Source: Chytridium lagenaria | Lineage: Eukaryota > Chytridiomycota > Chytridiomycetes > Chytridiales > Chytridiaceae | DNA length: 64,000 bases | Direction: 5' to 3' | Assembly (NCBI GenBank): GCA_025449115.1 | Contig: JAHLKC010000006.1 | Coordinates: 207,501-271,500 of the forward strand | Shown here: positions 36,976 through 50,908 of the stretch, piece after piece | Layout of the letters: each line of letters starts with the position of its first letter | Position numbering within the stretch: the stretch's first letter is position 1 | Notes under the pieces: model-generated | Told to the model about the DNA's origin: nothing | The model's database searches: none | What the model saw: the letters and a program-made list of their open reading frames with translations, nothing else | Program-made: the position numbers and the translations under genes

Positions 36976-38373
36976 ATGCAGCAGCACCAGCACTCGCAGC
37001 AGCTTCAGCAACAGCTCCAACAGCAGTCTGCAACCCCTCTAGCACCGCACGATGTCCTCGCCTCACACCTCTATCACATTGGATTCGTACAGGGAATGTA
37101 TTCGGACTTGCATCTACGTATCCAGGTTGTCCAAGGACAGCAAGGCAATGGAGTGCTTGGTTTACCCGGAAGCCCATTAAACTATGGAAACTCCACCACA
37201 AACCTTCAGATTCTTGACGGAACCACCTTCAAGCTCCACAAGATTGTTGCTCTTCGTAGCCCCATGCTTGCCTCCTTGATGCAGGATGCGGAGATGAGGG
37301 GAGAGAGGTCTGTTTCTCATCCATCTTTGGGATATTGCTTTGCCCAGTGTGTCATTTGAACCCTCATACTTACTTTATATATCTATGTCTTTAGCTATGG
37401 CAACCCTACCGAACTTATCCTCGCAGTTGCAGACCCCAACCTTACAACTGACGGTTTGACCATCGCTTTTGGACACCTCTACGCCTCCTACTCTCACAAC
37501 ATCCTGACTGGCGGCCACACTGGTAACCGCAGCCAGCGTACCCTCCTCCTCCGCGGCGTTCTCGCCGCAGCCAACCTTCTCCACCTCGGTGACCTCGCCA
37601 ACCTCGCCACAGAGCTGATCCGTAACGATATTAGCCGTGCAACGGTCATTGACTACTGCTTGTTCGCTTCGCAATCCGACTTTGGAGGCTCGTATGGATC
37701 TTGGTCCTCGGACATTCGTGATGCCGTCTTTGCATACCTTTCACGGGGTATTGTTCGTGAGCTTGCTGAGCGTGGACCCATTTGGGTAACAAGGAGTCTG
37801 AGCAGTACAAGGAACTCGTATCGGCGTTTTCGGAGCTACCGTTTGAATGGTTGAAGAAGGTGGTGGAAAACAAGGATAACTTTGAGGTCCCGAGCGACAT
37901 GGAACGGTGAGTCTTCTTCCATCCCTCCTTAAAGTGTCTGTTGCCTGAATTTTTTATTTTTTATTTGATAAGTTGTTCATTTTTTAATTATACTTTTTGA
38001 AAATCTAGATTTGGTTTTGCAAAGGAAGTCATTGCCGTCCGTGCAAAAAACAAAGGCTCTGGGCCCAACCATCTCGCTGGTGAGGAGAATGTCCTCCTCG
38101 CCTTTGGTACCGGCAAGCCCGGCCAGTCGGGGGCACGATTGTCCGCAAGGCGCCCAAGGTCAACCCGCATCAGATCCAATCCCCCAAACTCTTCCACCCA
38201 ATCGCCTCCGTCCCTCTAACCACCCGGCATCGACCGGAGCGCCGAACTCGCAAACACAGGGTCAGAATGCGTCGGGAGATATGGGGATGGGAGGCATGAA
38301 TGGTGTTTCTGGGAGGGGGATGAATGGGTATGGACAGGAGAGGAGGGTATGGAAGGCCTCGTCTGGGCTTTGA
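36976..38373 (+). CDS. BTB/POZ-domain protein with polyglutamine N-terminus
   Basis: Starts MQQHQHSQQLQQQLQQQSAT, a Q/H-rich leader, then a BTB-like domain: GMYSDLHLRIQVVQ, TTFKLHKIVALRSPMLASLM (the SDxxL...FxaHkxvLaarS pattern), and after an intron (about 37305-37393) ELILAVADPNLTTDGLTIAF, HLYASYSHNIL and LRGVLAAANLLHLGDL. Downstream helices read FSELPFEWLKKVVENKDNF, similar to the region after BTB in fungal proteins of this class. The C-terminus is Gly/Pro/Ser-rich (MGGMNGVSGRGMNGYG). Probable adaptor for a cullin-3 ligase or a transcription regulator; not assignable further. Frames slip near 37785 and in a G run at 38129-38133. Confidence 0.75.
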
Positions 38374-39277
38374 GGGATAGGGATTAGTGTGTTTACGTGC
38401 GTTTTCCTGATTCTTTTGTTAATTTTTTCTTCCTGACGCGGTTTTTGATGAGTGGTTTTATTGGGGGCTGGCGTATTTAACGAGTGCCTGTTTTGAGAAA
38501 AACTCTTTCCTTTTTCTTCTCTTTGTTGCCTGCCTTTGAATGGCAAGTGGGTTTGTTTTGTTTTTGTCTTTTTGGTTTAGGTTGTTCACCCCTACCAAAT
38601 TTTATTCCTTTACTTGAACCTTTTTGTTTTTCTCATCCAGGTACCAAAAAAACACATCCCTCTGTTGTGTTGGAGGAAAACATGCCTTTATTGGGCAAGC
38701 CTCTCCTAGTGCCTATTTTTTTTACTTCTTTGCCTTCCCCCCCCCCCTTTTTTTCTTGTGATTTGATGATTATAGCCTATTTTTAGTGTTTTCATGTTAT
38801 TGACTGATGTTTATGTTGCTAGTCGTTTGTTTTTTTGCTTTTCTTTCAATCCCTCTTGTGTGTGTTCTTTTTTTTTTTCTTTACCGGAGACATGTGTCGG
38901 GTCTCCGTTTTTTTCCCTCCCTTTATTCTGCTGGACTCCGTGGTCAATCTTTAGCTTCTTTATAACTGCCACTACCTTTTGCTGAAAAGCTTGCAACTCG
39001 TATTTTTTTTTTTTGGTTTGCTTTTTGTTTTTTTTTTGTAGACAAGGTCAGGTGGTGGGGATTATTTTTAGGGTGGCTTTTTTTTTCCTTATCTGCACAG
39101 TGCTCGGCGAGATGTAGGGGCGGGAAGGTGCGTTCGGATAATATGACTATCAACGTCAAAGAAACACGAGAGATTATGAGAAACCTGTCTCGAACTTCTG
39201 ACCTCCACCCAGAATAATAGTAAGAAAAAGGGCAAAAAAAAAAATACCAAAAAAAATTGCAACACACCTCTCCCACC
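38374..39277. other. Intergenic stretch, T-rich
   Basis: 3' flank of the BTB gene and 5' flank of the mitochondrial L36 gene. Very rich in T runs, with a C9/T8 tract near 38739-38756. No supported gene. Confidence 0.6.
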
Positions 39278-39553
39278 ATGTTCCATCGACACCTTCTTTC
39301 TCGGATGACGCTTCTCACAAGAAGCTTCACCACGCTCCTCACACGAACCACCACGACTCTTTTCCCTTCCACCACCTCCTCTTCATTGACGTTTCTCCGT
39401 CCCACACCACCACCGATGGTTCAAGGCGTTCGTTCGTACAAGACAAAGTCGTCGTTGAAACTTCGTTGTGAGCATTGCTTTTTCGCGAAACGGAGGGGGA
39501 AGTTGAGGGTGATTTGTAAAGAGAATCCAAAGCATAAGCAGGTGCAGATTTGA
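39278..39553 (+). CDS. Mitochondrial large ribosomal subunit protein bL36m
   Basis: Complete single-exon gene of 91 codons. The first half ([20 protein letters not shown] onward) is rich in Arg, Ser, Thr and free of acids, a typical mitochondrial targeting sequence. The C-terminal part is the bL36 core: [20 protein letters not shown], then [20 protein letters not shown]. The zinc ligands C-x2-C, C and H of the bL36 ribbon are all present. ATG at 39278 is chosen because it is the first ATG and gives a good targeting peptide. Confidence 0.93.
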   Translation: MFHRHLLSRMTLLTRSFTTLLTRTTTTLFPSTTSSSLTFLRPTPPPMVQGVRSYKTKSSLKLRCEHCFFAKRRGKLRVICKENPKHKQVQI

Positions 39554-40027
39554 GGGGTAGCCGGGGTGGGGGTGTAGAGGGAGAACGAGGGGAGGGGGAG
39601 AGATGGAAATATTTTTTATAGGGGAGGGGGGAAGGATGAAGATGGTGGGGATGTTCTTTCTGTGGTTTTTTTTTATTGCATGCAACGAAACGGCATTAAA
39701 CGGCATGAAGGATGTGAATAAATATGGAACGATATGTTTGTTTTTATTTTTTGACGGTTTGTTGACTAAGAAATGCATTGAGGAAGCGTGGGTTGGTGAT
39801 TCTTGTTTTCTTAACGTTCAACGAAAATAGGAAACGGCTTATAAAGTGTAGCACGGGGGAACAGCAAAAATACGTTTAGTTTTATTTTTTGGCATTTGGG
39901 GCATGCGATGGGTGGGGAAACGGGGATAGAAAAAATAGGGGGTTTTTTGGTATAGACGGGGTGTGCGTGAGGGGGGAGATAAGGGGAGAGAGAAAAGGAG
40001 AATGGTAAGGGAAAAAGGTGATGAGAA
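39554..40027. other. Intergenic stretch
   Basis: Convergent 3' ends of bL36m and OPI10. G-rich on the plus strand near 39555-39640 and 39940-39990. Nothing coding is recognised. Confidence 0.6.
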
Positions 40028-41178
40028 TCAGGCATCGGTCTTAAAAAGGAAACCACCGGAAGGATCCATTTTCAACTTTCTTTGGAAATTATTGTACCAG
40101 TCGAGGAGAGTCTGTTTTGTGTATTGGTTAGGTTGTTTTTTTTCAAAGTAGGGGGTATACCTTGAGGGGGATGTATGTTGAGGTTAGGTCGAGACCCATG
40201 AGGGATATACCGTTTGGTGGTCTGGAAAAAAAATAAATAGATTATTGAGGGTGTTTTTGAAAGGATAATTGAGCGGGAGGTGGGACTTACAGGTTTGTTG
40301 CAAAACTGAGCAGTAGCTTTAGGAAGAAACGACGGAATGGTAAGTCGAGTCAACATTAAAAATTCTTTTTGGCCCACCCAAAACGACAAAACGCGATGGA
40401 TGTTTTAAATAAATAGATGTAACTACTTATATATAGATTATCCTTTTAACACCGTGAAAGAAAGAAAAAATAGGGTCGTTTAGTTTTCCACGTTGGCTTT
40501 TTTTAGGTGAATCAACACCCAAAAGAAATAACACCTCTCACCAAAATCTTTGCCGCAACATCCGCCTTCCCAACGTTTGTCGATGACCTCAACACCAATT
40601 CCGAACTCCCCATCTCCTTCCCCATCTGCAACCCCTGCACAGCCGCAAACACCGTTTCCTGCGGTTCAATACTGATCCCAAGATTCGCTGTCACCGGCAT
40701 CTCTCCATCATCCATCATCAAGTCATTCTGAGAACTACCCATGTCTTTACGACCACTTAATTTAAACACGGCTGAAGGTTTCTCGTTGGAAAGCATGCCG
40801 AGGAGTTGCCATGTTGGAGGGGCGTTCACGTTTGGCCTGTGGAAATATAAAAGAAATACATTAGAGGATATGGGTTGGTGGAAGGTTTACTCAACCATAG
40901 AAAATGAACGGTGGCGGCGTAGCCTGCAGGGAAGGGTTGACCGAGGAGGAAGACGACAATGTGGTTGATGGATTTGGCGTCGGTGAGTTCAAAGACGTAT
41001 TTTGTAGCGTCAACTGTGGTTTTGTTGTTTATTTTTTTTTTGGTTGGTAAAGTTAGATGAACGATATCATGAATTCTGGATCTTGCGTTGCGGTGGCCCG
41101 GAAAGACGGGGTGAAATGGTCTTTACCTTGCTGTAAGTTGGTTTGGACTAAACGTCCAGCAACGATGCAGCCAAACAT
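40028..41178 (-). CDS. OPI10: Opi10/Hikeshi family Hsp70 nuclear import carrier
   Basis: Hikeshi carries Hsp70 into the nucleus under heat stress; the yeast homologue Opi10 affects inositol regulation. Six exons are visible: MFGCIVAGRLVQTNLQQ (41178-41127); DATKYVFELTDAKSINHIVV and GQPFPAGYAATVHFLW (41015-40897); APPTWQLLGMLSNEKPSAVF with NLGISIEPQETVFAAVQGL (about 40835-40525); a short LLLSFATNL exon (near 40320); PPNGISLMGLDLTSTYIPLK (about 40220-40161); and LLDWYNNFQRKLKMDPSGGF with stop at 40028-40030. The MFGCxVAGRLVQT start and WYxxFQRKL end bracket the whole family, so the gene is complete. Length is about that of human Hikeshi (197 residues). Confidence 0.93.
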
Positions 41179-41442
41179 TTTTTCTAGAACAATTTCAGAA
41201 ATGTTCGCATGTCCTTTTCATAGCAGTGAATGGTGTATAATTTTCTTTCATTGAAACGCAATAGGCGATAAACGGGAACATCAAGGGCGGGGGTCAATGA
41301 GAAGTACACAATAAAATAACGATACATGGTAACATTAAGCTAATACGAAGTAATAATATAAACACGAGAAAACCGGGAATAAGGATATCGACAAAAGAAA
41401 AAGGTTCCTTGCGCATGCAAGCAGGCATGATATGTATGTATC

Positions 41443-42064
41443 TTAAAGCCTGCCATACCAGATCGATTCGCGTAACTCCTGGTCCTTTTCTACTTCTTTA
41501 AGTGCAAAGAGCTCGCCAAGGTCTTTCGGAGGGTTGAGGCCAAGCTTTTGCGCTCGGTTCCAACGTTGCAGACGGCTCAGGCCGTTCATGTTGCCAAACT
41601 GATATTCAAAAGATGGTTGAATTGATTCAATAAGTAAGTACATTAATATCTTTGATGAAGAATCGGCAAATGTTGAGATAGTGGGACTCACAGTCATATT
41701 CAAGTCGAATGCCATGAATTTGTCCAAAAGTGCCTCTCGGTCATCCAACAACTCCTGAATCCATGCTATAAATAAAGATTTAACACACTACTTCCATTCA
41801 CCAACCCGCAATAACCCATCACTTACCAGGCTTCTCCTCTACAACCACCTCCTCAGATGGTTGCCTAGCAGCAACCACAACATCGTCCGATTTGACTCCC
41901 AATCTCCGCTTTGGGGAAAGGGTGACGTGGAGAGCATCATCAGCTTTAGATTTAGATGTAACAGAAAGGTTCTTTGCAGATGCTTTTGCCTGCCCAAACT
42001 TCTTTGTGGCGGAGAAATCGAGCTTTTGTTGCTGCTTTACGACCTTGTTGGTTGAGGACTTCAT
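41443..42064 (-). CDS. POLD4: DNA polymerase delta subunit 4 (Cdm1/POLD4)
   Basis: Smallest, non-essential subunit of the replicative polymerase delta. Exon 1 (42064 to about 41828) starts MKSSTNKVVKQQQKLDFSAT; QQKLDFSATKKF resembles a PCNA-interacting (PIP) box near the N-terminus. Exon 2 gives DDREALLDKFMAFDLNM (41765-41700); exon 3 gives the diagnostic C-terminus FGNMNGLSRLQRWNRAQKLG (about 41605-41545), LNPPKDLGELF and ESIWYGRL with stop at 41443-41445. G(I/L)xRLxRWxRAxxLGLxPP is the POLD4 signature. Two short introns. Absent in Saccharomyces, present in fission yeast and many fungi. Confidence 0.92.
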
Positions 42065-42989
42065 ACTTTTTGTCTGGATTGAAAATTTTGAGCTAAATCA
42101 AAATAGCCTTCTCCATCCATTTTCCTACTTATCCGCCGTCACGTAAAGCCAGCATTTTGTCTATGCCTAACGTTAACCAACTTGATCATAAAATAAGAAA
42201 TCACGGCATAGGAAGGATAAGAATTATTGAGAAGTCTTACCTAGAGTCTACCCACATTCCAAAATTTTAGTAGTAATTGGATGCATCAAGTAATTGTTTG
42301 GAATAATAAAGAGCGCAAGCAGTATTTACCGCGCTGGGCTGGTGGTCTGAGCAGATCATATCCCAGCGAATCGATACTGAATAGGTATAAACAATTTCAT
42401 CTTTATTTCCTGTATTATTAGTATAAATACCTCATGGCCCTAACCCGGCCATCTAATTTTTTTGTTCGTTCGTTCGTTCATTGCAATGCATGCCATTCCA
42501 AAACTGTATATTTACCTCATGTATATACTTCAAATTTGAAAAATAAAGTAGTTCATCTTTCCAGGGTGTAAGTGCGTAATCGGTAATCTCATGTTGGCTT
42601 AACTTCGACACAATACGAACGTCACAAATTAACACGTACGTTTACATGTAGATATGCACCCATATTTACGTGAACAATACGCAGAATTCAACGGCAAGAT
42701 AAGGTAAGTTGAATATATATATAGCATGCAGGAATTCATTTTTACGGGGAGAAATGGTGTAAAGTGAAGAGTGACCTTTTATCTGAAATTATAATATGAT
42801 GATCCGGCATACTTATTTTACAGAGTTAAATTGAGATTTTAGTTTACACACACGATGAAGTACATCAAAGGCCAAAATGATATCGTCTGGCAGTCATTGG
42901 TCCGATGGGGGTGGGATAAAGCTTTTTTTATTACATCGAAGATGAGCTACGTTAAAAGTATACGGGAGGAAGTGAACACGATTTCTCAT
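42065..42989. other. Gene-free A+T-rich stretch
   Basis: Lies between POLD4 5' end and the acyltransferase 3' end. Holds a TTCG run (42464-42477) and A+T-rich patches. Short frames here have no recognisable motif. Confidence 0.6.
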
Positions 42990-44736
42990 TTACAACATTG
43001 CATTCTCCAACCATTTCCCCAGGACAATGCTTTGTTTGTCTGCGGTCAAATAGAACAACCAACCCAAAAAGATACTCATAGCTAGGGTAGACAGATAAAT
43101 GGACCAAGCTTGAAAGTAATTCAGGTTTTCAATCTTATCCGGTCCTGCATTGATAAGAGATTAGGATGATGCAGGCTAAAATTACAAAAGATTATACCTG
43201 GCGCAACCATGGAGACGACCCATGTGCCCACACTTGCACTAGCTATCGGATGCATTAAGTATAATCCAAATGAAACTTTGGCCATAAATCTGTATTCACG
43301 TTTTTAATAAATACGAATATAAAGTTAGCAGATTTCTTACCTCACTGGAGGCGACTCCAATACCCAACGGACCACTTGCGAAGTTTCCGCAAGGATAAGC
43401 AACGCCATAGCACCCCAGAACTTTGATGGTCTAAATTTCCAGAACGGCGGACTCCTGCATGCCCAAAGTTTCCATCATCTTCAATCGAGATAGGTCCCGA
43501 AGTGTTATCAATCCAATCCTGAAAGTCTCGGCTTCCATACCACCCCATGAGAAACACACTGCATCCCAAAATCATGGCCCATTTCCTCCAACCAGCCCTA
43601 GGGATGAGGGCGGATTTTAGTTCCGCTACGGCAAGACCGCCAATAAAGTAGGCGGCGACTGTACGGAAGCAGTAGCCGTGATAAACATGATGAGGTAACA
43701 AATCCATTTGCGTTTTGGGTAGTAGGACATGACGAATGCGATGGTGAATGTGAAAAAGGATCCGGCCATCTCGTGTGGTAATGTCCATTGAACTCCGGCA
43801 GGGTATTTTGGAAGTGGACCACCAGTGTACTAATGATTGGTCAGCAATGCAATTACAGTGAAAGCAGTTACATACCATGACTAAAGGTTGCGTGAAACAT
43901 TGAAACAAAGTTGGATATAGTCTGACGAAGTTACAACCATGCTAAACGCAGGGAATCGTTCCTTGACATCCGTCCCATAGTGATAGAGCCCCAAAGTAGC
44001 AAACACAATGTGGAATATTTGAGCTCCTATCGCTGGCCAGATGAGTCGAATCGGGCGCCTGAGGATAGAACTTGCAAGTAAAGAAGGATCTTCTTTCTTA
44101 AGGAAAGACATGGCTAGAACTCGACCACTTAAAATGTAAAACATCCCAACGCCGATAGTTGAGCACGGATCTTTTAAACAAAACATTAAAATGTTAGATG
44201 TAAAAGCTACTAAAACCAAATGGTAACTAAGTACGACGCTTACCAGGTACATTGGATCAGAACCGTCCGTATGCTTTGGCATTGCTGTTGCAATATGACT
44301 GGTAAAAACAAGCCAGCATGCAACCTTGAAAAAAGTAAGTGTCGTGTAGGATTGAAAAAAGTGAGCTTCGTGTAGGATAGGTCTTCGTGGAGAAACGCAC
44401 CGCACGAAGTCCGTTCAGGTATTCCAGTTGCGAAACAGAAGATCTGCTTTTTGGCGAAGAGGCATGGTTTGAGAGGGAAGTAATCTAACATCCAGAAAAA
44501 ACCCATCAGTAAGTAGTGTATTAAACCCCGACGTGATATCGGGATAAAGCAAAAGATAATCGCAGGAAATGCGAAAATAGGCTTTCTAGTACCTTGGCGA
44601 TGGAATCGACGGCATTTGTCAGAGAGATCTCGAAACCACGCTTCTTTGGATGTGGATAGGCCGACGATGAGGTGAGGGGAATAGAGCTCTCTTCACCTGC
44701 AGCAACATCGATGTTACCCTTCTCGTGATCATCCAT
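42990..44736 (-). CDS. Acyltransferase-3 family integral membrane protein
   Basis: Membrane O-acyltransferase of the OafA/NodX-like family; substrate not predictable. Starts MDDHEKGNIDVAAGEESS at 44736 with an acidic cytosolic leader. Core pieces: DYFPLKPCLFAKKQIFC (44490-44440); hydrophobic helices around 44300-44160; MFYILSGRVLAMSFLKKED (about 44140-44085) and SSILRRPIRLIWPAIGAQIF (the RRxxRLxxP motif of the family, 44070-44015); PLPKYPAGVQWTLPHEMAGS (about 43820-43765); YPKRKWICYLIMFITATAS; and FMAKVSFGLYLMHPIASASV (about 43290-43230, the GxxSYxxYLxH-like end). The last exon is YFQAWSIYLSTLAMSIFLGW with stop at 42990. Frames slip near 43670 and 43510; at least five introns. Confidence 0.82.
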
Positions 44737-45274
44737 TTCTGTTATCAGACGATGGTGTGGGTAGTTTCGCAGATGTAAACGAGAATCGAGAATCAACCTG
44801 TCAATGTAAATATTTATTTATTTATGCGATTCAAAAAATAAAACAAATCAAAATTTGGAATTTCTTGGCCGCATTCTTTCTTATTATATAGTCACAGATG
44901 TCTTATCCCACCGTAACACCTGAATCAATGGATGCTTGATGATGGAGGATAGAATCAACACATCCAGCAGCGCTGTGACTAGCAGCACGCAATTAGGCTG
45001 AACAAGTGGACATGAACTGATCCTCAGTAGCTAGTACGTTGGCAAAGGAGGGATCAAAGGTTTTTAAAGCTGAAGTGACTGGATGTTCATCCTTTGCATC
45101 TGGCAAGGGACGGGAAAATGAACGCAAGATTTGTATGTATATAGCAAACCATTGTTGCGGCGTTGTGTTTAGACACCAGATATTTAATACAAAGAAAATG
45201 TCAGAATTACAGGTGTAACATAGCAAACTATAAACGCTGTTTAAGAATCCGCCTTTTTCTCCAACGGGATCGGA
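44737..45274. other. Divergent promoter region, acyltransferase/IBA57
   Basis: 538 bases between the acyltransferase start (minus) and IBA57 start (plus). A 110-codon minus frame (44993-45325) ends in a protein-like stretch (KTFDPSFANVLATEDQFM) but overlaps the IBA57 start and has no recognised family, so it is not called. Confidence 0.5.
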
Positions 45275-46667
45275 ATGCTGAAAGCATTGTGCCGTCACAG
45301 GCACGGCGTCCACTTTGATGGCCACCTGCGAAAATACTCCACTCCCTCAACTTCATCCACATCCATCCTTAAAAATCCTGCTGTGGACGTTGCCGATGCA
45401 TGGCTGAAAAAAACCTCGGAGTATGATCATTATTGCGTTCTCCCTCATCGCGGCGTCATTGAAGTGGATGGAAGAGATGCCGTAAAGTTCCTCCAAGGTC
45501 TCGTCACAAACCAAGTAGCAAAGATTGAGCGAGGTGGCGACGGGATCGTAGCCGCATTTCTCAGCGCACAGGTAGTGTTTCCCATCAGCCTCATTCTCCT
45601 CTTTTACATTTCAGACTGACGGTTCTCCGTAAAGGGACGAGTACTTTATGATGCATTTATATATCCAAAGAACATTGGCTCCGAATTCCCTCATCCCTCC
45701 TTCCTCGTTGAATGCGATCAAAAGGCCGTAGACCCACTGTATGCACATTTGAGAAAGTATCTCTTGAGAGCAAAGGTTAAAGTCACAAAGGTTTCCGACG
45801 CCTACAAGGTGTTTCAGGCTTGGGGACCTCATGCATCAACGCAATGGCATGCCTTTGTCGACCCGGGGTCGGCAAAAGGTGTTTCCGCCAGGTGGATTAG
45901 TGTTAAAGCAGAGGTTTTCGGATGTGGGATGTATTGATCCGCGGCATGCGGATCTTGGGTGTACGATTCTTGTTACCTACGGCTTCAAAATGTATGGGTT
46001 TGATTATAAGATGCAGCATGCTGACCAATTTCGATTTGTTAGTTCCTTTCCTTCATCATTCAAAGAAGAGGTTTCAGATCGGTACCATGCGCGTCGTATG
46101 CTTCTTGGGGTTCCAGAAGGAGCAGATGAACTTTTCGCGAACACTTCTTTACCGCTAGAATCCCAATTTCGACATGATCTCTGGAGGTAGTCACATGTAA
46201 ACAACCAACTTGACTAAAATATATTGCGCAGTGGATTTCCGAAAAGGATGTTATCTCGGCCAAGAGCTTACCATCCGAACATTTCACACGGGGGTGACAA
46301 GAAAAAGAATCGTCCCCTTCTTTATTTCGCCAAAGCAAAGGTATGAACAGCATTTAAATTTGTGAAGCTGTTTATCACTAATTACAACAAAAAAAAACAA
46401 AAGCAAACCAAACAGCAATGAAGCCGAGCTGCTAGTGAATGAAGATGCCAAGATAGATGCGCCACCGGCGGGATCGGCGATGTCTCGGAGGGAGGTGTTG
46501 GGAAGAAGGCGGAGATTGGAAAGTTTTGTGGAAGCATGTACAATGTCGGTCTGGGTTTGATGAGATTGGATCGCATAAATGATGTCGCGGAGGGCCCGTT
46601 CGTGACTGAAAACGGGTTGGTGGTGAGGCCCTTCATCCCGAGATGGTGGCCCACCCCGATTGAGTGA
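45275..46667 (+). CDS. IBA57: Mitochondrial iron-sulfur assembly factor Iba57/CAF17
   Basis: Folate-binding GcvT-fold protein that acts with Isa1 and Isa2 in late mitochondrial [4Fe-4S] cluster assembly. Starts [20 protein letters not shown], a basic targeting sequence, then [20 protein letters not shown] and [13 protein letters not shown]. Exon 2 begins [13 protein letters not shown]. The middle reads [15 protein letters not shown] in a shifted frame. After a short intron (about 46187-46231) the family signature [20 protein letters not shown] appears. The last part is [15 protein letters not shown] and [11 protein letters not shown] with stop at 46665-46667. Frame breaks near 45900 and at the TTT of 46167-46169 (one T too many), and around 46520. 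The KGCYxGQE motif makes the family assignment secure. Confidence 0.92.
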
Positions 46668-46910
46668 GAGGAAAGCTTGTGTTGGATGCGAGCGCGTGCG
46701 TGTAGAGAATTTGGGTTTGTTTTCCTTTCCCTTTTTCAAGCGCCAAATATGAGAACTCAGCGACTGAGTGCGTATGGTGCTTTGAAACGTTAACTGGTCA
46801 AAACCGTAACTGATCTTGCCGGAACTTAGGAGGAAGCCAATCTACGTATTGCTAAGAGGGGAAATATGAGACAGGGAACGGCATGCATATGTAAAAATAA
46901 ACTTACAGGA

Positions 46911-48371
<1,461 letters not shown>

Positions 48372-48442
48372 TCACTTTTCTTTGACCTCAAAATTTTCAA
48401 CATTATTTAATTTTTTTGTTACGGGCTGGAGTTAAATGGGAA

Positions 48443-50908
48443 TCATGACGTTGTTGAGGTTGGCGACATGGCAAAACGTACTTGGAGGCCATGATCACGC
48501 GATCCAAGGCTCTTATCCTTCTCGCGGGATTGCACAGAAATTGACCCTCCTTTCCCTTCAAGAAGACTCTGCAGCAAGGGTGAGGTCTTGGACATACTTC
48601 CATTGTTATCCAGCGCTCCACTCTTAAGGAACGCTACCCATGCCTCATCGCATCTTCCAGAAACTGCTCCATCCATCTCCGTATTATTAGCTCGTTCCAA
48701 TGCAATGTCTTTTCCTTCGATCATTCGTTGGAATTCGTCAATACGACGAGCAGCGAGGATTATAGAATCTTGACGGTTATGGCCTGCTATTGCTGCGAAA
48801 CGACCATGGGCAGCCAGAAGGTTGGAGACGGCTGCTCGTTCTTTCGCTTGTGCGATTATGGCGGCAATGTTTGTTGCGCCGCGTCGGACGACAAACGTTT
48901 TGGGTTGATGACCCTCTGCTTCCTTGTTTCGCATCCTCTCGTCAGCGTCCGTCACCCTGCCTTTATTAGATTGGAATACTTGAGTAACCTACCAAAGATA
49001 AGGTAGATAACCCATCCATGACGAGTCCTTTTGGAAGTTGATGCAAGCATTGACGTCGTCGTCGACTAATTTGAATACGGGTTTGAGAAGGCCCTTATCT
49101 TTACATGTCTTTAGTCGATCCTTTCGTCGTGCTTCCAATGCGTCGGTTAATTGTTGTTTCCCTTTTGTCTGAACTTCCATAAACTTTTGGCGGTGAATGA
49201 GAGATGGGTTCTGGTAGCGTTTCAGTACAGAGTAGGGTAAAATTGCTTAACTCTTCGTTGAGGCTTTGGTGTTAATGTGTCGGATCGAGCTGTTAGGGGC
49301 TTTGGGAAAGAGCTGTTGTTTAAATTTTCTTGCTCATCGTGTTGCTCATGTGTTATCTAACATATAGGTTTAGAGCAAATCAATTATGAGTGTCTTACTT
49401 TTGAACGACCTATTGAAAAGTTCTGTTTATCAGTTTCCGAGCCTCTTAACGTATCCCTAATATTCGTTCCAAGAGATATGAGGTCTTTAAACGTTCGGTT
49501 GTATTCCTCAATCTTTTCCTAATAAATGCCGTTTTAGACCCATTCTGATTTTTACATACAAAAAACAAAAAAGCATAACAAAAAAGACGCGGCACTTGCA
49601 TCGTGAAGGGTGGTTGGCTTTCCAAATACGTAAGGTTCGTCATCTCCTGAAGGTGGATGCAATGTATCTCGTCGTTTTTTTGGTCGAAAGACACTTTTTG
49701 CAATAGCTTTTTGGAGTTCCGTGAACGACGTGCTGGCTTTCAAAGGAGCTAACTCCTTTGATCGATGCGCACGGCTTCGATCGTCGGAACGTTTAATACG
49801 GCTGATTGAACTCGGAGCATCTGTGCCGGATTCAGTAGAATCTGGGCGGGTTGATTTCTCTGGTACAGCTGTGCCCTGATGTGAAGCATTGGCCTCACTG
49901 TATAAATTACGAGCGCAATAAAGAGAAAAAAAATGTGGAGTATTTAAGTTCAGCTTTTTAGGATAAAGTGACTTACGTATTTGCATTTTGGAGAGCAACA
50001 ATATATCGCCCAAACTTTGGATCTCTACTCAAAGGTCGGATAATATGCCATGCTATCGCACCCGACGCCTCTTGAACTTTTTTAATTTCCTCTAATGATG
50101 TCAAGTAAGCATGTCAGCTGATCTCGTATAAAATATGTAAAAACCTTCCCGGTGTCTAGCCCGCGCTTCCTCCTTGAATGCTCGTTCTGCGATAGCCACG
50201 ATAAATCTCCGATTCGGATTACTCTGCATAGTTAAATGAGTGCACCAAACAGGAAGTGAAGGAAGGATTTGACACGCACCCACAACGCCTTTTTGGCCTG
50301 CGTTGCGCGTTTTAGTTCTTTTCGAGGAAATCTGTTATTGGAAAGAGGGATATTTGGAAGTGATGTGCTTTCGATTCTTGGAAGCGAGTTGTGATGCTTT
50401 CTTGGACTTCGCGGTTTATCATCCAACGATTTTTTACGGTGATTAGGCGAGTAAGGTGCACCAGATGGTGACGCAGCTCCACCCATTCCAACATGAGCAG
50501 AGTCCGAGGTTCCGCCAGGAGACCGTGAAGAACTTTTCGCATTTGGCGTTGTGAGGGCACGAGCGCTTTCTGCAAGAGGTGGTAGCCTGACGAGATAAGA
50601 ACACGCAGTAACACCTCGTTTACCATTTCGACGTCTTTAAACGTTGAATCTCTGCCTGATCTTCTACAATAGTTGGGTTGATGGGCCGTTCCAATGCAGC
50701 AGCCGCAATTTCTCTTGTAGTAGACTGGGACATTGGTCTTACTTGTGTGCTAACTGATTTCCGTCGTCCTGCGGAAGACACTTCCGGCTTGGTGGGATTC
50801 CCGGGCATACTAATAACTTGTAAGATGTTTCTTGCTGTAAGGAAGAGTGGGCAATGTCTCTTTGATGATGAGGAGCCACTTTCCTGAAGTGTTATGTCGT
50901 GTCGCATA
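48443..50908 (-). CDS. Uncharacterised multi-exon protein
   Basis: No family recognised. Exon-like pieces in order: MRHDITLQESGSSSSKRHCP (50908); REIAAAALERPINPTIVEDQ (50715-50660); a Ser/Pro/Arg-rich segment (HRKKSLDDKPRSPRKHHNSL, 50440-50385) with SNNRFPRKELKRATQAKKAL; RRFIVAIAERAFKEEARARH (50215-50155); GAIAWHIIRPLSRDPKFGRY (50070-50010); ASTSFTELQKAIAKSVFRPK (49740-49685) and a GDDEPYVFGKPTT stretch; ERIEEYNRTFKDLISL (near 49500); MEVQTKGKQQLTDALEARRK (49180); and a helical C-terminus (TNIAAIIAQAKERAAVSNLL, DSIILAARRIDEFQRMIEG) with stop at 48443. The helical, charged make-up suggests a scaffold or coiled-coil protein. Whether this is one gene or two is uncertain. Confidence 0.5.

Noticed and set aside
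40072..40389. Separate small mitochondrial-type protein on the minus strand
   Set aside because: First read as an independent gene with a targeting peptide; its pieces are the last exons of OPI10/Hikeshi, ending in the WYNNFQRKL family signature.
44993..45325. 110-codon minus-strand frame
   Set aside because: Its C-terminus looks protein-like, but the start lies inside the IBA57 first exon and no family is recognised.
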